Shown here one piece after another: positions 26,901 to 35,791 of a stretch of 64,000 nucleotides of DNA. The position numbers and the translations under genes were made by a program. How positions within the stretch are numbered: the first letter of the stretch is position 1; each line of letters opens with the position of its first letter. Source of the stretch: a virus; the IMG/VR virus record IMGVR_UViG_3300007539_000009, positions 62,001 to 126,000 of that record. One strand, written 5' to 3'. The notes beneath the pieces are model-generated. The model saw only the letters and a list, made by a program, of their open reading frames with translations, did not search any database and was not told the origin of the DNA.

Positions 26901-28611
26901 TGCCTCCCGTGCTGAGGAAGCCGTCCGCATCGACTTGACCACCGCCCGACGGATTGACTTCCGCTCCGCCAACGATATTGACCTGGGTGATCTGGGCCTG
27001 GTTTCCGTAGGCATCTACAACCTCATCCCAATTGGTGAGATCCTCAACAGGGCCTGCGCCGCTGCGATCGTACCCGTCGATCAGTGAGAACGCCTGCTGA
27101 CGTACCTGCGCTGCTGTGGTCGTGGAACCGCCAACCCAGTACTTGTCTGCCGTGGGGCTGTTGAACGGATCAGTTGACTGGATGGTGACAACACCAACAG
27201 TCGCTGAGTTCCACAGTACGTCCAGCGCGTAAGCAACTGCCGTGACTGTCTGAGCCGGGCTCGCTGCCTCGTTCGTGGCGTACAGCGGGCTGACCAACGC
27301 GCCGCCTGTAGTGACGACCGAGGCCGTGCTACCAGGAATGACGTTGGTGACTGTGGAGTCAACCGTAGCGGCCAGTCGCAGGTAGTTCGCGGGGCTCGAG
27401 GGCGACAGGAAGTAGTCGCTCTGGAACACCAGGTAGTAGTCCGTGCTGCCGCTCAGAATGATCGGCGACGCAGCGACACCGGGGCTGGCCGGGCTGACTG
27501 CGTTAGGCACAGTCAGCGGGACGCTGATTGCGAACGTCTCGTCCCAAGCAGCTCGGCTTGCGTCAGTCTTGAACTGGCTAGGCGAGATGTAGCCGACTGC
27601 CACAACCTTAGGCGAGCTACCTAAGGGCGAGGCATAGACCCCTGTGTTGATCGCAACAGTATCAGCCGGTGAGCCTGCGATCTCAGAGATCGAGACGGTC
27701 ACCCCGCCTACCTGGCCGGTAGCGGGGCGGCTGCCGTACACCGTAAGGGCGTCTACCTTGGCGTCAGCAGGCAGTGTGATAGACTGAGCTAATGCCGGAT
27801 AGCCGATTGAGAAGTCCGGCGAATCGTACGCCGATCCGCTGGTGTACTCCGTCAGGACAACATCGAGGTTGTCACCGAGGTAGACGTCAGAGGCTGTGAA
27901 GCCAATTGCCTGGACCGGTGTGGTCGGTGACTCCAGCGAGTCGTAGGCCGTGACCGTGAGCACTACCGGCTCAGCTAGGACCTTGGCGTTGTCCTGCAGG
28001 TCCCTGACTACGTCGTACAGGCTGATGACCGCCGGACCGACCGACACACCTGCGCTGGGCGAGGGGCTAGCCGGGGTCGGGCTCGAGGGAGATGCGCTCG
28101 GCGACTCAGGGATGGTTGCGTCTGATGCGCCACTAGCAAAGCCGATCTGCCCTGCCCAGTGCGAGAACACGTCAGCCTCAAAGGCACCACCAGGGCCGAG
28201 GCGGACGTTTCGACGGGGTCCTTCTGCGAAGTGGCCAGTGACCTCTTCTCGAGTCACGCTGTCTGCCGGGAACCGCTCCACCTGCGCCTGCAGCGTGGGG
28301 TCCAGCATTAGCGTTGTGCGGCGCCGGTAGTTAGCCGGGCGAACAGTCAGTGAGGGCGTGAGCTGGGCGGTAGCTCCAACGGCGTCAGTGACTGTGATTG
28401 TCGGCGTGTAGACACCAACTTGGGGGGCGAGGATACCGGCAGTCGTCTCTGCGAGCGTACCGGTATCGAGGTCAATGGTCATGCCCTCAGGCAGACCAGT
28501 GGCGGTCCAGCGGTAGGGGAGGGTGCCGCGCCGCGCTTGAACCCGGACTCGGTAGCTTTCACCTACGAACGCGTTGGGGAGCGCCGTAGTGATGATTGTC
28601 AGATCAGCCAT
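23995..28611 (-). CDS. Giant Ser-Pro-rich tail adhesin, 1,538 aa
   Basis: Residues 1-95 resemble a putative-Ig (He_PIG) domain (ALPNAFVGESYRVRV ... YRWTATGLPEGMTIDLDTG ... GVYTPTITVTDAVG). A linker rich in Ser-Pro (about 165-190) follows, then long beta-rich regions. These include a fibre-like His segment (GGVSGGHSHTARFLTLDQDI) and a C-terminal half full of Tyr, Ser and Gly. Ser-Pro dipeptides are unusually frequent throughout (about 37 by hand count). No enzymatic motif is clear. The start ATG overlaps the thioredoxin-like gene by eight bases (ATGGCTGA). Likely an exposed tail or fibre protein. Confidence 0.8.
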   Translation of the reverse strand: MADLTIITTALPNAFVGESYRVRVQARRGTLPYRWTATGLPEGMTIDLDTGTLAETTAGILAPQVGVYTPTITVTDAVGATAQLTPSLTVRPANYRRRTTLMLDPTLQAQVERFPADSVTREEVTGHFAEGPRRNVRLGPGGAFEADVFSHWAGQIGFASGASDATIPESPSASPSSPTPASPSPSAGVSVGPAVISLYDVVRDLQDNAKVLAEPVVLTVTAYDSLESPTTPVQAIGFTASDVYLGDNLDVVLTEYTSGSAYDSPDFSIGYPALAQSITLPADAKVDALTVYGSRPATGQVGGVTVSISEIAGSPADTVAINTGVYASPLGSSPKVVAVGYISPSQFKTDASRAAWDETFAISVPLTVPNAVSPASPGVAASPIILSGSTDYYLVFQSDYFLSPSSPANYLRLAATVDSTVTNVIPGSTASVVTTGGALVSPLYATNEAASPAQTVTAVAYALDVLWNSATVGVVTIQSTDPFNSPTADKYWVGGSTTTAAQVRQQAFSLIDGYDRSGAGPVEDLTNWDEVVDAYGNQAQITQVNIVGGAEVNPSGGGQVDADGFLSTGGITLRVAWTPNSRGAVPPAPFKVVAGRRRTLGNLDADALIRTANKTGSTDAAILAQLSDAIPSNPLLSLAQIEPDAAGNVGLTVASGALGINKFSASSTVQLSFLATLVAEQLGGSSTSVQFDSLGALTLLAGDYLTVTPTANQIRLDADPGVATINSVAPDGSQNIQLTAGEDAAHAGQTFVTFSTGTNEVVVGTNIPDATTSQAGLHSTTDKERINALFSGAAAVSTSTTGGVSGGHSHTARFLTLDQDISGYLTLTSGMTIEDALFSINTALASQFTTASESGALSTLNETYIPAFQQSYLSDSSPTIVYASPGYKPGDLVTNLVAGTAGTTFSVVTTPFGDPGNAGTLSLELGTASPSPSTWTVLEQLDISLTYGNALTAIGGSPPNYSDVATHMGSNPVQPGGSPTTKIAFQAVDYLGLDNTSAPVFELRVSGNPVFTDFPAPLGFNRVRISHDTGSGVNRTNSIEIFKDQYTGAADPVINTAELSIDNGVAIRYVSGIPHVTASENWGLYVDADNLYNITYQQNLLTVADASDGTYSFDLQYYLTTYASPQDATWIPSPETVFLLGTPTDPYDTVQPMTALVASDGYTSRDLTINFNDVFVSDTDVVLNFSDPYGSPYGRLLHLGRAGASVGTTTVETFASEKYRIYPDTWGGTDLVSPVTSPIFTSFTTQPVAGDVLESGTYGWPSGAELTALGTESTWNVTDGSPSAEARSGKTFAVNPGTRTSRPAQVSDLGLVHPGYNTATEYDARTQMPALSSPFNVYGSYGSPSYDYYTDYSAQSSVVYYRLFTSGTAANQGRLRVYGYLRDASASPALTSYESYSSPLSSPDFVGSWYNVGPSASPVPTLSGISAEIKFVGDQSSVHADTPLGNPGKTGWLDMLTTGASSLYESGEDGYGAADTGGITIGAGYVDIYWRAGAFTTGNTSNQAVVRIALHGSIGLRTVITQLQMLNQSTDTPWSSGA

Positions 28612-28891
28612 TGGTGGTGGTCGGGGTCTGGTGCAGCGATTCCAGCCATTCGGGGATCTTGCTACCGATCATGAGAACCGGCTGCTCTTGCCCCATCACC
28701 CCCTTGGGTATCAGTAGGGCAGGCACAGCCGGTAGCTGGTGTTTCTCCGCAAGGTTAGGCATGCGGGCTATGACCATCGTACGAGCTCGCTGGACCTCCT
28801 CTACAACTCGGGGCAGCACCTCCTCGCATGCGCGGCAAAACGGCGAGTAGAAGAAGGTGACGTAGGGGACGTCGTAGTAGATGGAGCTCAT
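28604..28891 (-). CDS. Thioredoxin/glutaredoxin-like protein with CRAC active site, 95 aa
   Basis: The N-terminal strand VPYVTFFYSPFCRACEEVL carries a CxxC motif (C19-R-A-C22) at the start of a helix, exactly as in thioredoxin-fold oxidoreductases. A later VPALLIP (residues 56-62) supplies the conserved cis-proline after a helix. The length is close to glutaredoxins. It could reduce or form disulphides in virion proteins or donate electrons for nucleotide metabolism. Its place between two fibre genes, overlapping both (ATGA and ATGGCTGA), favours an assembly or folding role, but that is inference. Confidence 0.8.
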   Translation of the reverse strand: MSSIYYDVPYVTFFYSPFCRACEEVLPRVVEEVQRARTMVIARMPNLAEKHQLPAVPALLIPKGVMGQEQPVLMIGSKIPEWLESLHQTPTTTNG

Positions 28892-30003
28892 AGCTTGATG
28901 CAGGCGCGCACAGGGAATGACGGAGGCACTGAGGTCATCTTGGTCGTGAGCTTGTGCGTGTGGCGCGTGCCTAGCACCTCAGCCGGCTGCTCTCCTGGGA
29001 ACTGAGGCAAGGTCCCGAATAGCGGGGTGCGTACAAAGGCTTGAGACCCGAATGGGATAGGAATTGGCGTCTCATGCAGAACTGACGACGCATCACCAAA
29101 AGCGTCGGGCGGCCCCTCCGGGTTGTGGTCATGCTCGTCGTTACCGACCAGCACCTGTGCCTGGCCGTCGGCATCAGGGATGGCGTGCTCACCGTTGACG
29201 CCGAGCAGCATCGCCTCTGCCCCGTTCATGGCATCCCTGAACCCCGGCGGGCACGCATCGCCCTCGAACAGGATCACCAGGCCACTAGGTACAGTGACAT
29301 CGCAGATGCTGGGCACGAACGGGAGCGTGTTGCCCGTAGGTCCTAGCACCGATGTGATGCTGGAGATCGAACAACGGGAACCTACGGTACCTACGAGCTC
29401 GAGCTGGAACTTCAGTGACGCTGCTGTAGCCGGGATGTCTACCTGGCGGACGATGCGGCGGTTCTGCCCAAAGGTAGAGGACTCGTCGCGTGTGCTGAAG
29501 ACCTCCTCCTCGCCATCCAGCAAGCGCATGTTGATGGTGACGTTATTCTTACCGGCAGCACCGCTGTACGCCAGCATGATCGGCTGGCCGCGCAGCTTGG
29601 CTAAGTCGCTGAAGTCTTGCTCGAAGTAGATCGAGCCAGCTGCGCTAAATGTGACACGAGCAAAGTTGCCACCATCTCGAGCGAAGACAGAGAAGCCGGT
29701 AGACGCGTCAGTGGGCGCTACCTCAACACTGCCTTTCACCCCGTAGACGTCCCACGACCCTACGCGGTTCTCGAGCCCTGCTTCCTCAGCCGGAGCGAAC
29801 GAGAAGCTGGTGAACCGGTACTGCTTCTGGTCGATGAACGTGCGCTTCGGTGTTGTGGTGCCGCCGCTGAATGCTGGGTTGACGTTCTCAACTAGCGCGG
29901 TGGTGCCGGGGAACGAGTCAAACCCACCGTTATTCAGCAGGTTGTACCGCGCAAAGTCATTGGCGGTTGCCTCGTACTTGTCCGGGATGTCGGCAATGCC
30001 CAT
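28888..30003 (-). CDS. Tail fibre protein with CPPGF/collar-type C-terminus, 371 aa
   Basis: One of three neighbouring paralogues. The N-terminus has YNLLNNGGFDSFPG, comparable to LIRNGNF and LLRNGHF in the other two, followed by a beta-sandwich region like carbohydrate-binding modules. Near residue 250 comes VILFEGDACPPGFRDAMNG, and the C-terminus is His-rich (NDEHDHNPEGPP, TRHTHKL) and ends RACIKL. This order, a 'P-x-G-W/F' signature then HxH and a short hydrophobic end, is characteristic of phage tail-collar/short-fibre proteins that trimerise and bind host receptors. The stop lies just after the thioredoxin-like start. Confidence 0.8.
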   Translation of the reverse strand: MGIADIPDKYEATANDFARYNLLNNGGFDSFPGTTALVENVNPAFSGGTTTPKRTFIDQKQYRFTSFSFAPAEEAGLENRVGSWDVYGVKGSVEVAPTDASTGFSVFARDGGNFARVTFSAAGSIYFEQDFSDLAKLRGQPIMLAYSGAAGKNNVTINMRLLDGEEEVFSTRDESSTFGQNRRIVRQVDIPATAASLKFQLELVGTVGSRCSISSITSVLGPTGNTLPFVPSICDVTVPSGLVILFEGDACPPGFRDAMNGAEAMLLGVNGEHAIPDADGQAQVLVGNDEHDHNPEGPPDAFGDASSVLHETPIPIPFGSQAFVRTPLFGTLPQFPGEQPAEVLGTRHTHKLTTKMTSVPPSFPVRACIKL

Positions 30004-30004
30004 G

Positions 30005-33000
30005 TCAGAGCTTTTGGCAGAGGGTTACGAGTCGAGCAAGCGGCATCGGGAACCGGTAGGTGTCGAGGAACCCGTGGTCGTGCTCTGCAGCAACAGGAGT
30101 GAACGGGATGTCTTCCGTGTCAAACGCCCCACCACTGGTCGACCCCGTCTCCTTGACACGAGGCAGAGTGGGACCAGTAGGGCCGCCACTGCCGTTAAGG
30201 ATCTCGTGGCTGTGGCCGCCTGACCCGTAGTTCATTTGCGTATCAGGCTCGTCGTAGCGAACGTATCCACCAGCCTCGACACGCAAGGACACCACGTCCT
30301 CAGGCAGCTCTAGCTGCCCAGCCACCGTCAGCGTAGTGGATGACTCTAGTGCTCGAGTCGACCACACCTGCCCTATGTCTGTTTGAGCGTTGGTCTGCAC
30401 TACACCAGCGATGGCTACGTTGCCGTTGCCGTCAATCGTGTGTTGACCTACGCCATACAGCTTTGCTGGACGAACCGAGATGACTCCGATGTCCGAGATC
30501 TCCTCAGTGATCTCAGTGCCAAACAGCTGCTGGCCGTCGTAGCGCTTGAATATGTAGCGACGAGCTGGGTCACCGTTAGTAAGATTGAACTGGTTGATAG
30601 CTGTGCATCGGACGATAGTACCGACAGTTTTGTCGACAACCGACAACCAAAGCACATCACCTACTGACGGCTCGAAGACTGATGAACTCCCTGCGAGAGG
30701 CACCGGCGGCCCTCCCAGGAACTGGGTTTTACGCACACCGTAATAACCAACAGGCACGCCTCCTTCAAAGAGTAAGGACGTGCCGACGTTAATATCGAAC
30801 GGCAGCCCGTCGCTAAACGTCTCTGTCTGCTCCTCGGCACTAGGACCTACGGGCGGAGTCGGCTGTTGACCTTGGTTCTGACTGACGAGGCCACCAAGAC
30901 CAACGAAGTTGGGATAACCAACCACTCCTTGTCCTTGACCGCCAGTATTGCCACTAGGGTCAGTAGGAACAGCGGAAACCAAAGACCCGACGAGTTGCGA
31001 AGTTCTATTGTTTACATCCGTGATCAAGAACGCAGGGTCCTGGTCTTCCGCAGCAGCACGGAAGCTATCTAAGGTGATACCAACGTTCGGTAGTACGGCT
31101 TTGACGTGTCCTGGTACAGACGCCAGATCGAAGAACGAGGCAGCGGTCAAAGCAGAGGATGCACCAGTAGGGCCAACTTGGTTCGTAACCACACCGAATG
31201 AGGGAGTATCGAACCGGTAGTCACCGTAGAGGGTGTACTCTGCGAGAATCGTGCTAGGCAGGACCGGGGTACCCTTTGCGTTATTCCAGGTGGCTTGAGC
31301 GTAAGTAGTCAGATCTTCATTAGGTGCTCCGATGCGCAGGTGGTCGATAGTGACGTCAGCAGTAGAAATCGGGTTACCGCTGAGCACTTCAGCTGCACCA
31401 ACCTGGAGGAACACAGAGTCATCGTTGATCGGAATACCTGTGCCCGTAACTTGGTTCGCGAAAGGCACGCGTGTGGTCGACTGCACGTTGTACGCCGCGC
31501 CGCTGACGACCATGGTTGCGCCGTAGTTAGCACCCGACCCCGGGTTAGCTGCAAAGTCAAAAGACGATCCCGCCTTGAACAATGCAGCAACGTGGAACCA
31601 TCCGCCTACTGTAGAGCCTGATGCTGTGGGGTTGGCCCAATCGATCACGTCATCTGTGGTCGCTGTACTCGTGAGGTACGTCGAGTTAGCCCGGATGTAC
31701 ATGACGGCCTGGAGGCGCCCGTCGGTAAGGATCTTGATGCCCCACCCGACGCGCTTAGCCGTATTGTTGTCGTCGATGTTGACTGTGTTTGCGATCCAGT
31801 GCTCTTGGCTGTTGTCGAACGCTCCAGGGTTGTACTTGAACCACAGATCAACGATTGCTTCGTTGGTCGGCACAAGTGATTGAGCGCTACCCAGGCCGCC
31901 TCGGTAGAAGCCTTGATCTCCGCCACCCAGCTGAATCGCGTTGCCGGGCTCGTCACTGACGCTCAGCTCGGCAAGCTCTGCAGGAGGAATTGTCGCGCCG
32001 TTGAAGCGCACCTGCATTCCAGGCTGCATGAGCTGCTGGAAGCTCGGAAACTCGATGGTCTCGAAGTTCACGTTTCCAGTGCCGACCTCTAGCGACTCGA
32101 CGTTGGTAGCACCTATCAGCTCGATAGGTGCACCGGCCTCGTCAAGTAGTGAGAACTCCTCATTATTCCACACCAGTGTCGTGCGATCAGTAATCGAATC
32201 ATAGGTAGTACTGCTAGGCAGGGGTAGCGTCACTACAGGTGCAGTGCCTGAGTTAGCAAAGCCTTGCAGCCGTTTGAACCCGGGAGGACAGATGCCGCCC
32301 CCTGCGTACATAACCACAGTGCCAGGCGAAATGACGTTGTCCAGTAGGTCCACTCGGTGCACTAGCGGGTCTACCGAGACCGTGTCATTGAGCGTGGTGC
32401 CCGGAGGCAGCGCGTTGTCGTCAGAGATAGCCACGCGCTGCGTAATGTCGCCCTTGCATGCGTACACGTCTGACACCTGGCAACGCACCGCGCCTTCCGC
32501 GATAGAGCTCATGATCGGCACTTCATTGACAGTACCGGCTGGCCAAGGCTGGTTCTGCGCAAAAAAGAAGTTACCGAAGGACGGAAGGTACGAACTTGTC
32601 ACCGTCACAACGCTCGTAGCGCCCGATGTGTCGATTGATGACGTCAGCACGCGGATCTGCGGCTGAACGTCCAGCAGAGTGTTGATCCACGGCTGGTCAG
32701 CGAACACACCTGGAGTACTGGTGAGCAGCGCCACCTTACCTACGGCAAGCCAGTCAGGTATGAGTATTGTCGGGACGCCCAGGTCTATCGCCACCGACAC
32801 GACCTCGACAGGTGAGCCACCGATGGTCTCCGTAGTAGCTTCGATGCTCTTAACAAGACCGCTGAACTCGCCGGCGTCGCCTGACTGCGGCGGCTGGATG
32901 CGCAAGGCAGCGCGGCCATCCTGAGGCACGGTGAATTCGCGGATGATGCGATTCACGTAGCGACGGTAGGTCAAATCCTCGTTACCGTTAGGCAGCTCAA

Positions 33001-34240
33001 ACCGTACATCCAATGATTCCGCCGATTCAGCGACAATACGCTCGGACAGTCGACCAAACCCGTCTATGTTGCCGTCAGCCTCTAATTGGCGAAACTCGAG
33101 GATAGGTAGGGCGGGGCGCAGGAACTCACCGGCTGCTTTGTACGTCATCGCTACTGTCATGTCGTAGCGATACACCGGCAAAGTGCGCGTGACGTTAGCT
33201 ACCGACTTAGGGAAGATCGCCCACGACATCGGCTCTTGGTCTTGCGCTGCAGGAGGCTGAGCAAACAGCACGTTAGCCGACTGGTTAATTACCAGAGCTA
33301 GCGTGAAAGTAGTTTGCGTAGCTCCGACGTTGAGGTTGCTGATCGTGCCGACGCCCGGTAGCGGCGCTTCAACGACAAAAATGTCTCCATCGCGCAGACC
33401 TGTGACACCTACGACTTGAAATCGTGGCAATGCGTTGATCACCGCTGCAGATGCGTCAATCGTCACCGTCCAGGTGTCTACGCCAAACTCAGACGTAGCC
33501 GCAATACTGATGCCTGAGATGCCGTCAGTCAGCTGGTTGGCTACGTGCTGAATACTGACATCAGCAGGAGGAACTACGGTCAGGCCATGATATGTGAAGC
33601 GATCTAGCTGAGGATTGCCAGCATTAACGGTGTCGCCTGGAATAAACGCAATGCCGCTATAGTTCAGCAGCAACTGCCCTACTCGATACACCCCGGAGTT
33701 TGTGTCGTTGAACGTGTCCGTCAGCGGCAGTGCATCACCCGGCTTCTGACGCACCTCGTACTGCTCGCGAGCGAACGACGGACCATCCTTGAGCTGCACC
33801 GTGCCTGTGTGCACGAACGGATGCTGGAAGATCAGATCAGAGGTGTAATTCTCTAGCGGCAGCTCCAGCGGTACGGCAAACAGATCGTCCAACACCTTGC
33901 CATCAATCGTGCTGAACTGCTTGAGCACCCGCAGTCCCGCCTTCTTGTAACCAAGCGGGATGAACTCAAGTCCGGTGACTAGGCGAGAGCTAGGGAACTG
34001 GACCAGGTCCGGACGGTCCAGGTACTGCCACATGCCCGGCTCTTGCGTGCTGAGATACGCACCTTCGGCTGGGCGCGTGATCTCCATCGCGTAGCGCGTG
34101 CGAACACTGGACGAGCTGGCGCTCGTCTGTAGCTGCCGCAGGTACGAGCCATGCCAGTACGCAGAGCCGTGGGCGAAGTTGCCGTTGCGGATGAGGCCAG
34201 GCGCAGAGCGCTGGCTCATGATTTCTAGGTTGCCGGTCAT
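30005..34240 (-). CDS. Giant tail fibre with LamG-like and CPPGF/collar-type regions, 1,411 aa
   Basis: Starts MTGNLEIMSQRSAPGLIRNGNFAHG..., with the NGNF-type N-terminus of its paralogues; ATG overlaps the upstream stop by four bases. Most of residues 60-640 is beta-rich. A CPPGF element occurs near residue 655 (YAGGGICPPGFKRLQG). About residues 780-1010 resemble a LamG/concanavalin-like domain (VDLWFKYNPG ... GWGIKILTDGRLQAVMYIR), which may bind glycans. The end repeats the collar theme (GGHSHEILNGSGGP, HDHGFLDTYRFPM) and finishes TLCQKL. A host-binding fibre is likely. Confidence 0.8.
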   Translation of the reverse strand: MTGNLEIMSQRSAPGLIRNGNFAHGSAYWHGSYLRQLQTSASSSSVRTRYAMEITRPAEGAYLSTQEPGMWQYLDRPDLVQFPSSRLVTGLEFIPLGYKKAGLRVLKQFSTIDGKVLDDLFAVPLELPLENYTSDLIFQHPFVHTGTVQLKDGPSFAREQYEVRQKPGDALPLTDTFNDTNSGVYRVGQLLLNYSGIAFIPGDTVNAGNPQLDRFTYHGLTVVPPADVSIQHVANQLTDGISGISIAATSEFGVDTWTVTIDASAAVINALPRFQVVGVTGLRDGDIFVVEAPLPGVGTISNLNVGATQTTFTLALVINQSANVLFAQPPAAQDQEPMSWAIFPKSVANVTRTLPVYRYDMTVAMTYKAAGEFLRPALPILEFRQLEADGNIDGFGRLSERIVAESAESLDVRFELPNGNEDLTYRRYVNRIIREFTVPQDGRAALRIQPPQSGDAGEFSGLVKSIEATTETIGGSPVEVVSVAIDLGVPTILIPDWLAVGKVALLTSTPGVFADQPWINTLLDVQPQIRVLTSSIDTSGATSVVTVTSSYLPSFGNFFFAQNQPWPAGTVNEVPIMSSIAEGAVRCQVSDVYACKGDITQRVAISDDNALPPGTTLNDTVSVDPLVHRVDLLDNVISPGTVVMYAGGGICPPGFKRLQGFANSGTAPVVTLPLPSSTTYDSITDRTTLVWNNEEFSLLDEAGAPIELIGATNVESLEVGTGNVNFETIEFPSFQQLMQPGMQVRFNGATIPPAELAELSVSDEPGNAIQLGGGDQGFYRGGLGSAQSLVPTNEAIVDLWFKYNPGAFDNSQEHWIANTVNIDDNNTAKRVGWGIKILTDGRLQAVMYIRANSTYLTSTATTDDVIDWANPTASGSTVGGWFHVAALFKAGSSFDFAANPGSGANYGATMVVSGAAYNVQSTTRVPFANQVTGTGIPINDDSVFLQVGAAEVLSGNPISTADVTIDHLRIGAPNEDLTTYAQATWNNAKGTPVLPSTILAEYTLYGDYRFDTPSFGVVTNQVGPTGASSALTAASFFDLASVPGHVKAVLPNVGITLDSFRAAAEDQDPAFLITDVNNRTSQLVGSLVSAVPTDPSGNTGGQGQGVVGYPNFVGLGGLVSQNQGQQPTPPVGPSAEEQTETFSDGLPFDINVGTSLLFEGGVPVGYYGVRKTQFLGGPPVPLAGSSSVFEPSVGDVLWLSVVDKTVGTIVRCTAINQFNLTNGDPARRYIFKRYDGQQLFGTEITEEISDIGVISVRPAKLYGVGQHTIDGNGNVAIAGVVQTNAQTDIGQVWSTRALESSTTLTVAGQLELPEDVVSLRVEAGGYVRYDEPDTQMNYGSGGHSHEILNGSGGPTGPTLPRVKETGSTSGGAFDTEDIPFTPVAAEHDHGFLDTYRFPMPLARLVTLCQKL

Positions 34241-35334
34241 AGACGCTTACAGAGGCGGAAGCCGCGTGAGACAGGACGTGTGGCTGCCTGCTCGAAGGTG
34301 TGAGGGTGATCCGGGATGCCGTTGTTACCGCCCGGTGCGTCTACAGAAGGGTTGGTTCCTGCGTAGTCGAGCTCCGCACCAGTCTGCCCGGCATCCTCCA
34401 CGACCGTTTTTGAGTTCTCAGACACGAAGTTCACGTTGTCGGGTGTGCCCGGGGTGATCTTGGTGACCTCGGAACCGTGCAGCTCAGTACCGGTGAGCCC
34501 TGATGATGTGCGCGGGAAGTTGCCAATGCGCGTTTGCACGTCAGAGTCGGCCGCAACCCACTCGTCCAGCGGCTGCTCATCACCGTTACCGAGCTCCTCG
34601 AACCCGGGAGGGCAGCCGCCACCCATGGACATGATGATCGCACCTTGCGGGAAGCACTCAAGCAGAGGGTCACCGAGGTACGGCAGCGCCGAGTACGCCC
34701 CGAGCGTGAACGAGAACAAACTGACGTCAACTGTGGCCAGATCGCTGTCAGCCTGACGGCTAGTGCGCAGCCCCATCTTGCTCACGGGCTGGGGCACTTG
34801 AACGATGGCACTGAACCGACGCCACAACCCCTCGCTCTGAGCGCGACGGTCAAGCTGCTGACCCTCGAGAGGCGTCAGAGTGAGCTCGGTACCGTCAAGC
34901 CCGTACGCCACTGGCGTAAAAACATAGCCTCCCTGAGTACCTCGGTAGCTCCACGAGAAGGTGTAGACCTCCTCCTCGATCAGCGAGCTCACTTCACCGA
35001 TATAGCCAGCTTGTACCGATGCTACCTTCTCCGGCTGGAGCGGTACTTGGAAGTCAAACACCTGCGAGTTGGGGTCGGGCAGGAATGACTGCAGCAACTC
35101 AATGTTGTTGGTGCTCTGCAGCGTCAACTGCAGCCCGCGTTCAGGCCCTGCAGATAGATCCTGGTCAGTCAAGACAGCGAAGTTGTTGCTCGAGACCGCC
35201 TCAGGCAGCGACGACTCAACTGCACCAGCGATTTCCCACACCGCAGGGCGACCATCTGACTGCACCAGGTCAAAGTGGCCGTTGCGCAGCAGGTTGACGG
35301 CCTGGTACGTGCTGGTGAACCTGAGCGCACTCAT
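34237..35334 (-). CDS. Tail fibre protein with CPPGF/collar-type C-terminus, 365 aa
   Basis: First of the three paralogues in transcription order. The N-terminal part has VNLLRNGHFDLVQSDGRPAV, followed by a beta-sandwich region and a cysteine element IIMSMGGGCPPGFEELGNGD. The C-terminus has IPDHPHTFEQAATRP and ends GFRLCKRL. All three share this layout, so they probably arose by duplication and may form parts of one fibre or alternative fibres. The start ATG overlaps the stop of the membrane-anchored protein (TGATG). No enzymatic residues are visible. Confidence 0.8.
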   Translation of the reverse strand: MSALRFTSTYQAVNLLRNGHFDLVQSDGRPAVWEIAGAVESSLPEAVSSNNFAVLTDQDLSAGPERGLQLTLQSTNNIELLQSFLPDPNSQVFDFQVPLQPEKVASVQAGYIGEVSSLIEEEVYTFSWSYRGTQGGYVFTPVAYGLDGTELTLTPLEGQQLDRRAQSEGLWRRFSAIVQVPQPVSKMGLRTSRQADSDLATVDVSLFSFTLGAYSALPYLGDPLLECFPQGAIIMSMGGGCPPGFEELGNGDEQPLDEWVAADSDVQTRIGNFPRTSSGLTGTELHGSEVTKITPGTPDNVNFVSENSKTVVEDAGQTGAELDYAGTNPSVDAPGGNNGIPDHPHTFEQAATRPVSRGFRLCKRL

Positions 35335-35759
35335 CAGTTCTTGCCTTTGGCGGCCGGTTCGATCCCCCGCATTCTCAGCCGGCCTTCCAGGCTGCGCTGA
35401 ATGTCATCAAACGGGGGCACCGGCATCAGCACCGGCTCCACCACAGGCTCCTCCTCGATCTCAGACTCAGGAGGGGGACCACCAGGACCAGCAGGGCCGG
35501 CTGAGCCCGGTATGCCAGGCGCAGGCAGCATTACCGGCTCCTCGCTGACCATCATGTCTGACACCATCGGGGGCGGCAGCTGCAGGAACAGGACGGTCAG
35601 GTCCTGGATGGTGGCGCGCAGCTCCCTGATGTCGTCGTCCTGCCGACCATTGATCACGTTGCCGCTGCTGAAGTCATGGATGGACAGGCTGACCCATCCG
35701 ATCCAAGCGAGTGCACCACCCGCTACGGTGCCCAGGAGTATCTTCGTACCTTCGTGCAT
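35334..35759 (-). CDS. Membrane-anchored protein with collagen-like segment, 141 aa
   Basis: ATG at 35759 is preferred because AGGA lies nine bases upstream and because the terminator hairpin falls within any longer version. An N-terminal hydrophobic segment (ILLGTVAGGALAWIGWVSLS) is a likely membrane anchor or signal, followed by a charged helix (RQDDDIRELRATIQDLTVLF). A Pro/Gly-rich stretch with PGIPGSAGPAGPGGPPP resembles short collagen-like repeats. The end is acidic then basic. It may be a spanin-like or tail-associated protein; the fibre genes directly downstream favour the latter. Function unproven. Confidence 0.75.
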   Translation of the reverse strand: MHEGTKILLGTVAGGALAWIGWVSLSIHDFSSGNVINGRQDDDIRELRATIQDLTVLFLQLPPPMVSDMMVSEEPVMLPAPGIPGSAGPAGPGGPPPESEIEEEPVVEPVLMPVPPFDDIQRSLEGRLRMRGIEPAAKGKN

Positions 35760-35791
35760 AGCCAATCGTCCTGAACATACCGTAAAAGAAA

